Below, in pieces: positions 11,564-24,261 of a DNA stretch of 64,000 nt. The first letter of the stretch is position 1. Each line of letters opens with the position of its first letter. Origin of the DNA: Clytia hemisphaerica (Eukaryota; Cnidaria; Hydrozoa; Leptothecata; Clytiidae); the NCBI GenBank assembly GCA_902728285.1, contig CACVBU010001155.1, positions 200,093 through 264,092 of the forward strand, in the 5' to 3' direction. Position numbers and translations under genes: made by a program. The notes below the pieces were generated by a model that worked only from the letters and a program-made list of their open reading frames with translations, searched no databases and was not told the DNA's origin.

Positions 11564-14500
11564 TTATCGAGAAAATGATTGGCTACCAGGTCCAGGTTGT
11601 GGTGTGCTAGCTGGAGCGAACGGAGTAACACCAGAGGGGACACTGTTATGAGTAGCAATAGCTGCTCCATAATTTGGTGCGTAAGCGGCAGCCGGTGTTG
11701 CACCTCCAGCCCCACTACCACCACCTGAGGAGTAATCACTGTACGAAGAAGGACTTACTGCGCTGGGAGATTGTGCATATCCACCAACCTGACTTCCGCT
11801 AGCAGCTGCCATATGGTAGGGAGGTCTGAGAGGATATCGACCACTAATTGAGAGCTCTAATGGGGATGAAAGAAAAAGGTTTTTGCATTATATCTTATAT
11901 TGCTAAAAACTGTTAGTTTACTTGTACTATATATTATAGTTTGTATTATAGTTGTATGCGAGTCCAATTTTTCTGATAAAATGGAGACTGAATATTTGTA
12001 AATCTATATAGAAACAATAAACTGAGAAATACATGAAAATAGCTCAGCAACACTAGATATAAAGGTAAGCTTACCAGCCATGCCAGCATACATTGGTGCC
12101 ATATATGAATAATTATCTAGCCCTTGCTGCCCTCGAGAAGATACACCATATCCAGAAGATTCGAGGGAGGCTGTAAAAGAAAAACAGGAAAACATTTTAC
12201 AACTCCAGATCTTCATTTTAATTTTGTTAAAATAAAATGAAAATATGAGACAAGAAAAACATGTTACGAGATGTTTTCAAATAAGAATTATAGTGTGATA
12301 GTTTGGAATTTGAAAGTGTTCCACTTGTAGTGCAGCAAGATCATAAAATATAGTGCATACCCACTGAACCCGTGCTACCACTAGGGGAAGGCTCATACGG
12401 AGGGTGATTCTCATAGTATCCTTGAGAGTTCATTCCATGACCTGAACAAAAAAGGTGTTGTGTGGGTGACAAAAGTTAACTTTTTTCGTTATGTAGAAAT
12501 AGATGAAAGCCATGTGATCTGATGTGACAAAGCAAAAAAAGGGTGCATTGCATGGTTTTAAGAAAATCAAAATTCTTTTTCCAAAGAAAAGGAGCAAGAA
12601 AAATGTAGAGTGTAGTTCCATACAAAATATAGCAATTACCTCCAACATATCTAGGGTATCCTTGGGGGTTGTAAAACCCTCCACCTGACCTCATAAAGGG
12701 TGATGGTGGACCTAAAAATAACAAGGAGCATGTAAAATCTCACATTCAATGACGTTTAGTAAGTAAATATGACAGAACATAACAATCTATGTGCAGACCA
12801 CAATTCCTAGGCAACTTAATTGATTAATCCTCTTAATTAATCTTATTCTAGCAAAACAATATTTGATGGACATGATTGGAATTCCTTTAGCTTCCGATTT
12901 TTGAAAGTTGTGCATAAAAGTCAAGGAAAATGTCTTAGAATTATTCTTAGAAACGCCCATAAAATGAGCAAAGTCACTTTTCTATAATTACAATATTGTT
13001 GTTTCATTAATTACTTTGTAATTGCCCATCATCGCTTCCTTCTGAATGTCCTTTTTGGTGTTGGATTTGAACTGTTTTGACCTCGACCTGCACATGGGTG
13101 GAAGGAAGAAGTTCCAAAATTGTTTAAAAGATCTTAAAAACAAAAAATCAGCCACCCAAAATCAATAAAATTGCATTTTTCTGACTTGCAGCTACTCCTA
13201 TCTTTTGTAATTCACAAGATTTTGAGTTATTGTAGAAGTTTGATATCAAGTGTGAATTGGGAAAGCATTTTAATAAGAATCCTCCCAAATCTCAGATATT
13301 TGTCATTTAATTTCATGCAACATCAAAGAAAAAAAAATCATCATAATTTTATAAAAAAACAAAAACCATTACTGTTTTATTATTTATTCGATGGTATCTT
13401 TCTTTAGTAGCAGCAATCACACATTCAGGAGTTTCAAATAAAACAAAGGAGAATCCTAAAAAATACCAATAAATAACAGTTTTAACAGTCATCTCAAGAC
13501 TGGTCAGTTTTTTAAATCAGCTTGATATGCTTCTAAAGCTGTCTAAAGAATTCTTTTTACAATTTTTACCATAATTAGCTTTCAGAATAAAAAAGATAAA
13601 AGAATTTCAACAAACCTAAGATTCTGTTCATTATAATAACTAAACTTTGGATAACAATTAGGAAAATTAGTCCTTCGATTTTAAAAGCATGACACAAAAG
13701 ATTTTTTCAAACCAGAGGGTCATTCTTTATAGACCTCAAATTTTGTTGAAAAACTTATTTGAAAGCCTACCTCTTGCTCTTTGTGTATTCTGGTCTTTAG
13801 GTATTTTGACTTCAAGGACCTAAAAAATAAAAAGTGTTCTTAACAGCCTTTGAAATTTTATATGCATTTGTTACGAATCTGTATTTGTAATAGCCAAAAA
13901 TGCAATTAAAACTCATAAAAATGCAAGGAGGCTTCAGTAAAACTCATTTCATTTCTTTTGAAAATAATGAGACACTTTTTCGCATTTCCAGACAAATAAC
14001 AACAAAATAATAAAATGTACCGTTCCATAATCCTTGAAGTAGTTTTCTAAGTCTGATTCTGTAGTTCCTTGCGCCACTCCCCCAACAAAAATTTTACAAT
14101 CTGGATTTCGATCAGCACGATTTGAAGAAACCCCCTGAGAAAAATAATAAGACTTAATTTCGTTTTTATCGAATCTAATCAAAACGGCCCAATTTTATTC
14201 AATTATTTTCCGAAAGATATGCACACGAATTCAATAGACTTGAGTATTTTATACCAAGGTTCACACATCTAGTACAAAGTGTCAAATTGTTATTCTTTTT
14301 GACAGGATCTATCATCGAGTCATGGGTAATTGAGTGCACTGTGCAGGTGCACATCCATCACAGACAACTGAGCAGTTATTTACCATTGCACGGAGAATCT
14401 GGCTTTGATTTGGTCCTTTAGGCACAGCTCTTTTGGCATCAACCTGATTTGTAAAATAACTTGTCAATGTCAAATTTGTCAATATAATACAGTGGCACTT

Positions 14501-17500
14501 CTTTAAAATTAGATAGAATTAAAAAAAAAAGATACAGAATTTACAGAGCTCTATTTCATTACAACTTTGAAGTGCGATAAGTATTAAAAAAGTTAATTGA
14601 ACAACTGAAACCAGCTGAAACTACATCTTCATGTTTTTTGTGTTTCCAATTCTAGACGGGCTTTAAGGTTAGCACTGCAGAATGGCGACCTGCATTAACA
14701 TTAAAGTTATGAGAGAAAATGAGAAGATTGATGAATAAGTAATAGTTTACTTACAACTTTTCCATTTATACTGTGTTTTTGAGAGGCAGCAAGAACTTTG
14801 TTCACTGCCAATTGATCTTGGAAAGTAACGAAACAAAATCCTCTAATGATAGAAAAATACGTAATCAATTAAATGATGCAAAAGATTCTCAACTTTATAT
14901 GTCAGTCAGGAAGATTGTCACCAAAGTGGCATGAAACTACTTATATATAAACTTCATAGTGGAACTAAATCAATTTTGGGACAAAGAATTTAAGAAAATT
15001 CAAGATAAGGCAATTACTTTTTTATTTTCTGGTTTACGGAATCGCCGACGTTTTTTTTGGCAAAAATAAAATAAAAATAAAATTGAAATTCATAGAAATT
15101 TTATTTATTTTTGCACTTCTGATTCTGTTTAATCTACCATGAAATGGATTTTTTTAGAAAACTTCATTTTATAAGAGCAGGAAAGGAAGATAAAAGGGTA
15201 TAAAAACAGTTATCTCTTTTTCCCAATATGCTTCCTCCAATGGCGCTCAACACAATTTTCCAGCTGAAAAACTTTCTTTGATTTTCTGCTGTGTATGTAA
15301 GTTTCCTCAAAACACATTTTATTTTCTCCAACATTAAAGTTTGAAAACAACAATTTTATTTTTATTTTTTTCCATCCTCCGCCCCAAAAGATCATCTCCA
15401 AATGTCCGTAAACCAGAAAATAAAAAAGTACTTGCCTAAGTAGGCAAAGAAAACATTTAAACAGATTATTATAAAATGGGTGAAATAATTCATGCATTCA
15501 TTTTCTAAGTGGAATTTGTTATTTTGGTACATTTTGAAAGAATTATTCGGTTTAAATTGTACGATGGTACTTCAGAAATATTACCTGGAGCGCCCTGTTA
15601 CATTATCTACCATTATAATTACATCTGAAACAGCTCCATAAGTTGAAAAATATTCAGTGATGGTATCTAAAATGAAAAAGAGGTAACATGGTTTAGTCTT
15701 TTTTTAATTTTGGAATAATAGTGCTTTGATAAGAAAAAGCAAAGAAAAAACATATATTTTTATATTTTTCAATGATTTTTCTAATTCGTTTTGCATAGGT
15801 CTACACACAAACACACTCAAAATTGGCTAAACAATTGGTTGAAACAATTTAATAAGTAAAAATATACCAAAAAACTTCTAAATCTGCCAGGCGCACCACA
15901 AAAAAGTTTGACATTTAGATTTCACTTTTTTCAAGTTCTGTAACATCTTAGGTATCTAGAAATATAAACAAATATTCATACCTCTTGATGCATCAGGAGG
16001 TATTCCACCGACAAAGATTTTGCTGTAAAATGAGAAATTTTGAATGATTGTTTCAATAACTTTTGATTCAGATGGTTTTTCCAGTCTCCCCTTAAACAGG
16101 GAATTATTCATATCTATTTCTTCCCCCTCATTTTGGAATTCCATTTGTACTGAACCCTTATTTCCCCCCTTAGATCTTGTTCTATTTTTCTAAAGTACCC
16201 CTTAGATTTTTTGCTTTCGAGAATGTGATTTTGTCTTAAATATTAAAGATTGGAACATGGATTTTTTAAAGTCGTGTGAATCATATAGAGATGGCTGTAC
16301 TAACGCACGTTGTAATAAAAATTTGTGATAACACCTGAGGCAATTCAAAATAAAGGGAAATTTCCAAAAACGTTTAGACAATAAATGGTAAAGTTTTAGT
16401 TATAAAAATATAGGTGTAGCTGGCTGATATGCCTGGAAAATCAGTTAGGGGAAACATTCAAATATTTTTTTGGGGCAATGGTTTTTTAATTTTTTTTTAT
16501 ATCATCAATTTCTATTTTTCTTTTCATAGCCGATCAAAACATTCGATTACTACATATTTCAAAATGGGTTGGTTAAAAAGTCAATTGATTATTCTTGATA
16601 CCCATGATAAGCATGTAAAATAAGTTTGCATCTGATTTAACTAATAGTATCTAGTACGTAAGAGGTCCATTATCGAATTTCACAAAAATAAATGTGGCCC
16701 TCAAATTTTTGCTGGTGGTCCTCAAATTTTTGCTGATATCAGCTATAACGTCTTTTTTCAAGCAATCTTCCGCAAAAACTTTTATTGGCTTCATTTTCGG
16801 ATATAGGTTGCATAGTGTCCTCCACCCCCTTTATAAAGGGGGGGGGAAATCAATTTTCCAGTTTTGAATGGGTGAGGGGGGAAAATGAAAATTTGAATAG
16901 TAAAGGGGGGAAAAAAAGAGGGGGGAAAACATCGATAGTTGGCAAATTTGGTGGGGGGAAGTGTGAAATCACTTCAATTTTATCTCAGCAACCAAGGTCA
17001 GTCCACATGATATCATGTGATTAGATCATGATTGAAAATTAACCAATTTTCGTTCTACTTTGTCTAGTATTCCTTTTGCAGCAAAATTTTACGTCTGTGT
17101 CAGGTTGAAATTTGAGAAATTTATACGGGTATATGGGGGGGGGGGATGATATTTTCAGAATTTTCTGGGGGGAAAGCAAAAAAGAGGGGGGAAACTAAAA
17201 AACTGAAAAGTCATAGGGGGAAAAAAAAGAGGGGGGAGATTTAAAAAAATCAAGAATTTGGTGGGGGGAACAAACCCTGGAGGACACTATGGGTTGTAAT
17301 GTTTTTCTAAATGGGTATGGAAAATGCTTCCCAACAGTATATAACATAAGATTCTTTGCCGCAAAAGACTCAAGTCCTCATTTTTTTGGGTCTCAGATTT
17401 AAATCCATTTTTGACCCCTAAACTACAATTGTGCTAAGTCTCATACTTTTAGGCCTTTATGCACCATTTGTACACAACTAGACTGTACTATATTATTTTC

Positions 17501-20500
17501 TAATTTTCTTGTTTAAAGCTGTGTATATTTTTAGATTATATAGCTGAAACTATTATTGTAGCAGTCATTGTCTCAAAAAATTCTATCAAAAAATTGTCTT
17601 TTTATGTTTTTCTTAGAGGGATCCCTTTTTTTTAAATCATAAGACTTACTTCTGAACCACGTGAAAAGGAGCTTCCCAAAGTATTATCTTTCAAAACTTT
17701 CTTCCCTTAATGGAGAACTTTAATTTGATCCTCACCCGGATTGCACAAATTTCAAATGAAAAAATCTGAAAGTTTTTGTGCAAATTTAAAATTAGAACCA
17801 AGAGAACCAAGTTGTCAACATCAAATAAAAAATCATTGAAATTTTGTTTTTAGATCAACTTGATTAATTCTTTATGCACGTTTTCTCAATCAGGCAGTTA
17901 TTTAGTATGTAACTTCAAAATTCATTGTTTTTTGTCAAATTTTACTGCAGCAAGGAAAGATGCAATATGCCAATATGCAAGAAACTGCAGGAGAACTAAG
18001 GGCAAAAATTTCTTTATTCTTATTTTTTGAAAAAGTGCAGGTCTAATTGAATAAAAACATTGCAAAAAGAAAATGTTTAAAATCTTTTATATTAATTGAG
18101 TTATCAATGCTTTTTTTAAATTTCTCTTTATTTGAAAGAAAGAGGGTTTCGTGACCTCGTCATTGGACTTTTATTTTGATAGAGAAACTGTTTTATAGAC
18201 AAAATTTGTAAAAAGAAGATGTTTTATAGCAAATTATAATTTGGATGTACATAGACGTAGAGAAGTTTTAAGAAAAATGTAATTAGAAGAGCAAACTTGA
18301 AAGATATGCAATTGTGTCAAGCTTTTGGATGTACAAATAAATCAGAACTTAAATGCCTAAATGATTTTATCAAGGAATTTTTCAAAATCTTGTTTAGCAA
18401 ACGAATCTGTTCATTTCGAAAGTCCAATGATGACTTCACATGCGCAAATCTTTAAAGAAAAAAATTGAATAATTTTAATAAATATAAAAATCTGAATACT
18501 AATGTATCAACTACTAACCAACAAAACTTGATTTACAAGCGGGAATATCTAACCAAAAGACGTTTAAGAGATTGAACAGTCAACTTGATTTTTATGATGA
18601 ACCATATAGATGAACCCATAGTCTGCGGCAGGGTCAGAAAAATATTTTTTATCACCTGGCCGGTTTCCAGAAACACTACATTTTTTATTTTCGCCTGAGT
18701 TTAATAAGGTTTTTTAATATAAAATAGCTCATTTTCATCCAAAGTTTCCTTATTTCCAAAAAAAATATAGTATAAGACCCCCTTTAAATCAGTCAATCAT
18801 TTTCTGGAGCAAAGGGTACGCAGAGTGATTCTAGCTTAACGATTGTGCCTCTAATCATCAATGTAGTATAGGTTGTTTGGGAGAGCGCAACGATCTATTG
18901 ACTAAGGTCTGCATATTGAATTACTTCAGCCATTTGGGCCGGAAATCATTTGCTCTGTATTACGGAAATAAAACCCTAATACTTTATAGCATGTCGCACA
19001 GGAAGATTATAGCGTGCTAATTCGGGAGATTGTTGGCTTGCCAATTTGAATAAAACTTATTTATAGGCAATAGTTATCATAATTTAGGTTGCAGTAATTA
19101 GTTATGCAATAGATTGTCGCATTCTCCTAGAGGACTATTCAATTATCAATATCCTTTTATTTTCATTTTTGGAACTTTTGCTTACACATGTGTCTAAATC
19201 CTGTAAATTTTATATGGAGAGTTAGGACTATACTGTTGTACATAATATTTTCACCCCTTGAGTCAAAGGTCTATAATCTGAAAAATGGCTGATTGAGGGT
19301 GAAAATGATGTCTATCTATCTATCTATCTATTATGGTTGAGTCACAGGAGGCTCTGGGAGCCCATTTTCCCAACTATAGATGCTTTGAGTAAGCATCCCG
19401 TCAGCACCTTGAACTGACTACCCAATTCCCCTCACATGGCATGGGTTGACCCGGGCGAAGGTTTGTTCACTTGCCAAGTGAACCGTTGTGAGTGGGAATC
19501 GAACCTTGATCGCCTGTACAGGAATCAAGGTTGATGTCCACTATACCACAACGCCTCTGTCACATGAAATTGGTCTACAAGTGGCCCCTAAATATTTGTT
19601 TGGGAAAACAGGAGGGTTCCATTCAAAGGCCTTTAAATAACTAATTACTCCACCATAAATAACCTGTTACCTAGGGACAAGGTAATTTATCCTGTTTGTA
19701 CTGGCTCAAAAAAGTAATGTATGCTAGAGTAATTTGTTATTTAAGCCTGTCACCTTCTCCCAAAAGTTGGTCTAATGTTGACATCTCTGTTCTAATTCCG
19801 ACACCCTTCTTCAGTGCGTCACAAAGTGCAATATTACAATCGCACGGAAGCTCTTCAAAACACCAGCTTTTTCAAGTTTTGTCTCGATTACCCAAACGCT
19901 GCAATCTGGCGTAGGCTTATAGCTCAAGACTAGAACCCCTAATACGAGACATTTGGCTCAAAATCGTTTAATTACTCAGTGGAAATACGCAACTTTCGGA
20001 AGTTTAATTTTTTTTTTGGTTGTGCCTAATTTTAAAAATAACAAAGATGAAAAGTTACCATTGATCCTGCGAGTAAAAAGCGGTATTCCAACTAGTCTAT
20101 GAAAATGTGCTTGCGCGCAGCCAATAGAATATCTTGCAAATTAATATATGCATAAAACTGACAAATTCCTTTCTTTTTATTCTTAGGTGACGTCACCATC
20201 GATTCTGACTTGATAGTAAGAACAATAGAACCAAATTTGGTAATGTTAGGGTAGGGCGTCAACAGCCATTTCTTGGGCAAAGTCAAAAAATTCAAGATGT
20301 AGTGTTTTTTTATGAAAATTTAACCTATTGTGAGGCATTCTGCACAATTTTTAAGGTCAGAAGTCCAAAATTGGCCGAAACCCCCTTGGGGGTACTGATT
20401 CGCACTACAGGCAAAAATTGGAAAAAATGGCATTTTCTGGACTTTTCAGGCCTGTAAATTTGTCAAAACTATTGCAAATCTTATTTTTTTCATTTGCTAT

Positions 20501-23441
20501 ACTAAACTTTATGAAGAAACAACCAAATAATCATATTGGGTTGAAAATTGTGCCCATTGGAACCCTAAACGAGCCGTTTTAAGCCAATTTTGGGTAGCAA
20601 AATGCTTTTTAAGGCCAATTTTGCAAGTTCATAAACTTTAAACTGATTAATTCACATGTCTGAAATTTTCAGAGATGGAAGTCTTCAATAAAGTCTTTAA
20701 GCAAAATGAATTTCAAGTTGTTCACTTTTTTCAAAAATCGCTTTTTAGCAAAAACAAATTATATTTATCAAAAAATAGCATTTTTTAAGGCAAGCTTCTA
20801 CAAACTGAGTTTAAATGCTGACAGAAATTTTTTTTGCAGTGATAGTATTCCGGAGATACTCCAGGAAAATCAAAATCATTTGGGTCTCGGATGCGTCTAT
20901 GTCCGCCATTTTGGAAATAAAATCCCTGCTAAGAGCCATTTTTCAGGCAAAAACCCAAATTTGGACTGAAAAAATCTCTAAAATGACAATAGACGTGGGC
21001 CCGAATTTTCTTGCAGTGATAGTATTCTGGAAATATATACTGCAGGAAAATCAAAGTCATCTGGGTTTGGCATTTGGGTATATCCCCTATTTTGGAATTG
21101 AAATTTAAAGTTTATGTACTTGCAAAATTGGCCTTAAAAAGCATTTTGCTACCCAAAATTGGCTTAAAACAGCTCGTTTAGGGTTCCAATGGGCACAATT
21201 TTCAACCCAATATGATTATTTTGCTATTTCTTCATAAAATTTAGTACAGCAAATGAAAAAAATAAGATTTGAAATAGTTTTGACAAATTTACAGGCCTGA
21301 AAAGGCCAGAAAATGCCATTTTTTCCAATTTTTGCCTGTAGTGCGAATCAGTACCCCCAGGGGGGTTCGGCCAATTTTGGACTTCTGACGTTAAAAATTG
21401 CGCAGAATGCCTCACAATAGGTTAAATTTTCATAAAAAAAACACTACATCTTGAATTTTCTGACTTTGACATTTGACGCCCCACCCTAGTAATGTATAAT
21501 TATTACAAACAGCCAAGAAAATTTGTGTGACGCAAAAATTGTGCGTTAAACGAAGCACTAGAAAAATGCCCACTGAAAATTGAAACTAGGAATTTATTGA
21601 ATATTTCACTAATGAAGCATCACACGTTTTGTTTTTTGTACTTATTTATTATAAATTCATAGTTTTTAAATACAATTTTTTTAAACTCAACGGACAATTT
21701 AAGTGAATTGAAGATAATTGGGTGGATATTGGGCGGACAGGGGTGCTTTTTTTGAGCTCCAACCCTAACCCTAACTGATAATAACCCAATTCCTAGCCGA
21801 GCCAATCTGATACGTAACAACACCCAAACCACACCCATACCCTACCAGGTCACCTGCAGGTCCTGACACTATTCCTGCATGCCAGATCTGAAAAATAGAT
21901 ATATGACTTTCGCTTATGAAGAAGCCTTCACCTTGGGACTATCTGACAAAACATGGGACGGCAATAATTTGGCCACCATTTCTGTGAACCATAGTGTCCT
22001 CCTGGGTTGGTTCCCCCCACTAAAAATCCAATTTTTTCTCCATTCTCCCCTCTTTTCTTTCCCCCACCATATTTCAAAATTTTTCGGTTCCCCCCTCTTT
22101 TTTGAATTTCCCCAGCTATTTGAAGATTTTGCGGTTCCCCCATATGGTTATCATAAAAATGCCTTAAATCAAATTTGAAATTTTGGGAAAGCTTGAAAAT
22201 ATAGCCTTGAAAGTGCTGGGAAAATGAAATTGTATTGAAAAGTTGGTTTATTTAAAAAGGTTTGCTGATTTTATTGCTTAAACAGGTTTTGCAATAAGAT
22301 AACCTTGAGATCAGTGAAGTTCCCCCAGTCAAAATTTCCTAAATTTATGGTTTTCCCCCCTCTTTATTTCCCCCCAGCAAATTTCAAATTTTTCATTTTC
22401 CCCCATACTTTAAAAATAGGGCCAAAATCAGAATCCCCCCCCCTTTATAAAGGGGGGGGAGGACACTATGTGAACCTCCAAAGTCATTCGATTTGAGTAT
22501 TAAAAAAAACATGATTTTTCTTTCGCATTGAGTAGGTTTTTAGATCGAAATATGAAAAAAATCCATAGTGGAACACACGCGAATCGGGCGATAGATGGTT
22601 AGGCGACGGGCACTCTCTAATTTTCCAACCAGCGTCCAGTCATTTTGAATGAAAACAAAAATGTTAAAAAGGGCGCCCTATCAGTAAAAGTGTTCATGAC
22701 ATGCTATAACAGAAAGTATTATGATTGATAAACTTGGTGGAGTTAGTTATCAAAACAAATTTGTTGTCAAAGAGATTAAACAGCAAGTGAAAATACAGGC
22801 CAGATATTATCAACACAGTCCCCATGTTTCGACCAATCATCCCAAGTTAGAGCAGTTGACTTTTGATTTAACCTTGTATTTTAATGACCAGCCAGATACT
22901 TCATTTGAGGGCTATGCAAGTTTCCCTCTACTGATGCAAGTTACCCGGCTTCATGGTATGCCCTTGAGCTAGACTAGGGACACACCCCCTTTTCTAAAGT
23001 CAAGTCATCCAACACATAAAGGTACTAAAAGTTCTGTACCAAACACCATCACAACTGTTTATAGAAGTATTGATCTTGAAATATTTCGCTTAAACTTCCT
23101 TTAAAATATAGACACACGAAAAGATTGGGAACACTTGGGAACATTTCTAAAATATATAGCGAAAGAAACATTATATCTTGTGATACACACATTTGTAAGC
23201 AAAGTTACATAAGCTTTATATAAGTAATTTAGCATGTCAGATACCTGGCAACAATGTAGGGTAACGTGAAAATATAATAGTATCAATAGAAAAATCAAAG
23301 TCAACTTTCATTATTGCAAAAAAAAGGTGAAAATATTCGAGAAGGAAAAAGTTTTTACCCAGCATCGTCGACAATGTTGTTGTTGTTATGGTATTGTTGA
23401 TTCCCAACGTAAAAGGGTACTTGTGAAAATGTGGGAATCAT
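11564..23441 (-). CDS. Tandem-RRM RNA-binding protein (Musashi/DAZAP1/hnRNP A-B type), 13 exons, 404 aa
   Basis: Minus-strand exons: 23441-23359, 16022-15982, 15666-15585, 14842-14755, 14443-14384, 14134-14021, 13819-13771, 13455-13373, 13087-13015, 12711-12640, 12441-12361, 12170-12075, 11856-11564. All junctions are GT-AG and the phases close to one frame. Exon 1 was found because its phase 2 end joins GCTGG to C of the KIFVGG exon; it encodes MIPTFSQVPF followed by an Asn run. RRM1 (about residues 29-105) has RNP2 KIFVGGI and RNP1 RGFCFVTF. RRM2 (about 133-205) has KIFVGGV and RGFSFVLF. The tail of about 190 residues is low complexity, rich in Gly, Ser, Tyr, Pro and Ala, typical of hnRNP-like proteins. 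Such proteins bind mRNA and act in splicing, translation or localisation. Intron 1 is 7.3 kb and filled with transposons. It is divergent with a paralogue starting at 24262. Exon 1 is the least certain part. Confidence 0.92.
15982..16022 (-). other. Exon 2 of the minus-strand RRM gene (41 nt)
   Basis: This very short exon encodes KIFVGGIPPDASR, the RNP2 strand of RRM1. With exon 3 (82 nt) it sums to 123 nt, exactly the length of the single corresponding exon in the plus-strand paralogue. Confidence 0.9.
16811..17291. mobile_element. 481-bp MITE with CATAGTGTCCTCC ends, copy 1
   Basis: Left end CATAGTGTCCTCCACCCCC, right end inverted (GGAGGACACTATG). Flanked by the perfect 5-bp duplication GGTTG (16806-16810, 17292-17296). 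Interior has repeated GGGGGGAAA blocks. A second copy of exactly the same length is at 21990-22470 in opposite orientation. Confidence 0.9.
19309..19563 (-). mobile_element. tRNA-derived SINE, copy 1
   Basis: Read on the minus strand it begins with a tRNA-like head: TGGTATAGTGG (box A-like) and GGTTCGATTCC (box B-like), and the 7-nt segment CGTTGTG can pair with CACAACG as an acceptor-stem remnant. A body of about 150 bp follows, then a (TAGA)n tail at 19309-19332. A second copy lies at 62576-62790 on the plus strand, and a fragment at 42695-42800. Internal Pol III boxes would drive transcription; reverse transcription would need a partner LINE, not seen here. Confidence 0.88.
20245..21495. 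mobile_element. Long fold-back element, arms about 395 bp
   Basis: The left arm (20245-20642) and right arm (21104-21495) are near-perfect inverted copies, with landmarks such as GGGTAGCAAAATGC on the left and GCATTTTGCTACCC on the right. The 460-bp centre contains a diverged internal duplication starting GCAGTGATAGTATTC at about 20836 and 21013. Open frames across it are by-products of the repeat. It sits in an intron, so the pre-mRNA could form a hairpin of nearly 400 bp. Confidence 0.9.
21990..22470. mobile_element. 481-bp MITE with CATAGTGTCCTCC ends, copy 2
   Basis: Same terminal inverted repeats as 16811-17291 but inverted, so the interior reads as CCCCCC-TTT blocks. Flanked by the perfect 5-bp duplication TGAAC (21985-21989, 22471-22475). 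Confidence 0.9.
22850..22968. repeat. Fragment of the 38007-38216 fold-back family
   Basis: Shares TGTATTTTAATGACCAG, TTTGAGGGCTATGCA and CTGATGCAAGTT in the same order with the right arm of the element at 38007-38216. Confidence 0.75.
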
Positions 23442-24261
23442 AATTGTAGTAAGTGTTTATACCATTTTATGTAATAATTTCCAAAAGTTTCTCTCCAAGA
23501 TTTTCCCCTCAGCTCTGCCTGGAGGTTTCTGCCAATAAAGGATTCGCTGAGAAGTTTTTCATTTGCACCCAACTAGCTATCATACCAAAAAGTTACTCTG
23601 AACTTTCTGCTAAAATATATTTAGGATTTAAAAAATCAACATAGGAGAAATTCAAGGATTAAATCTTGAAATTGTCAAATATTTGGAATGAAATAAAATT
23701 GAAAGCAAATTTGATTCGAGAATTTCAAACAGGAGATATAGACTGCTGAAAAACTACTCGGGAGTTTAATGGCCAACTTGCTATGAATAAGAAATTTACC
23801 CAGACGAAAACATTCCATTTAAAGGGACAAGATTTTGAGGTATTTTAACCCCTACATGGTTACTAAAATCTAGTTTTTTTGAAAGAATAATGATCAACAG
23901 TCTTAGATTAGTAAGAAACACCCTTTATAAGCTTGATTTTACTTGAAAATTGTCTAAAAAATTTCATTTTATGGTTTTGGTCTTCAGACGGCTCAAATTA
24001 TGCAAGCCCACAATGCAACGGTTTTTAATTTATGCGTTCCTACTCTTTTCCTTTTGAGCGTGGATCAAGCTTTCACATGGAATGATTTCGGCGGTAGAAT
24101 CGTATTTACACGTCCATTCTTGTTATATATTCGAAGGATTTTGTTTTAGGAGATTTCATTTTTAGTGGGATTCATATATACAATACTTGGAGGCCACGGT
24201 ATCATTTTCTTATTGTTTTAGTGGGTAAAAGACGATAAATATTCTCATAAACTAAAAAACC
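23442..24261. promoter_or_regulatory. Shared 820-bp region between divergent RRM genes
   Basis: Start codons at 23441 (minus) and 24262 (plus) face away from each other, so both promoters must lie here or in upstream non-coding exons. On the plus side a 3' acceptor (TTGTTTTAG) ends at 24221, 40 nt before the ATG, suggesting a 5' UTR intron or trans-splice site. No TATA box was singled out. Confidence 0.6.

Larger units (their letters stand above)
16023..23358 (-). other. 7.3-kb first intron of the minus-strand RRM gene
   Basis: Carries no other gene that can be supported. It holds the twin 481-bp elements (16811-17291, 21990-22470), a tRNA-derived SINE (19309-19563), a 1.25-kb fold-back (20245-21495) and a fragment (about 22850-22965) of the fold-back family seen at 38007-38216. 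Confidence 0.8.

Noticed and set aside
20706-21108. Overlapping open frames of 87-97 residues
   Set aside because: They lie in the centre of a fold-back repeat and translate the internal duplication; not protein-like.
21760-21778. CCCTAACCCTAA, telomere-like
   Set aside because: Only about two and a half units; not an interstitial telomeric block.
16811-22470. Resemblance of CATAGTG ends with 5-bp duplications to Transib/RAG heptamer (CACWATG/CACAGTG)
   Set aside because: Read inward from each end the terminus is CATAGTG, not CAC-first, and there is no nonamer-like spacing. Not enough for that assignment.
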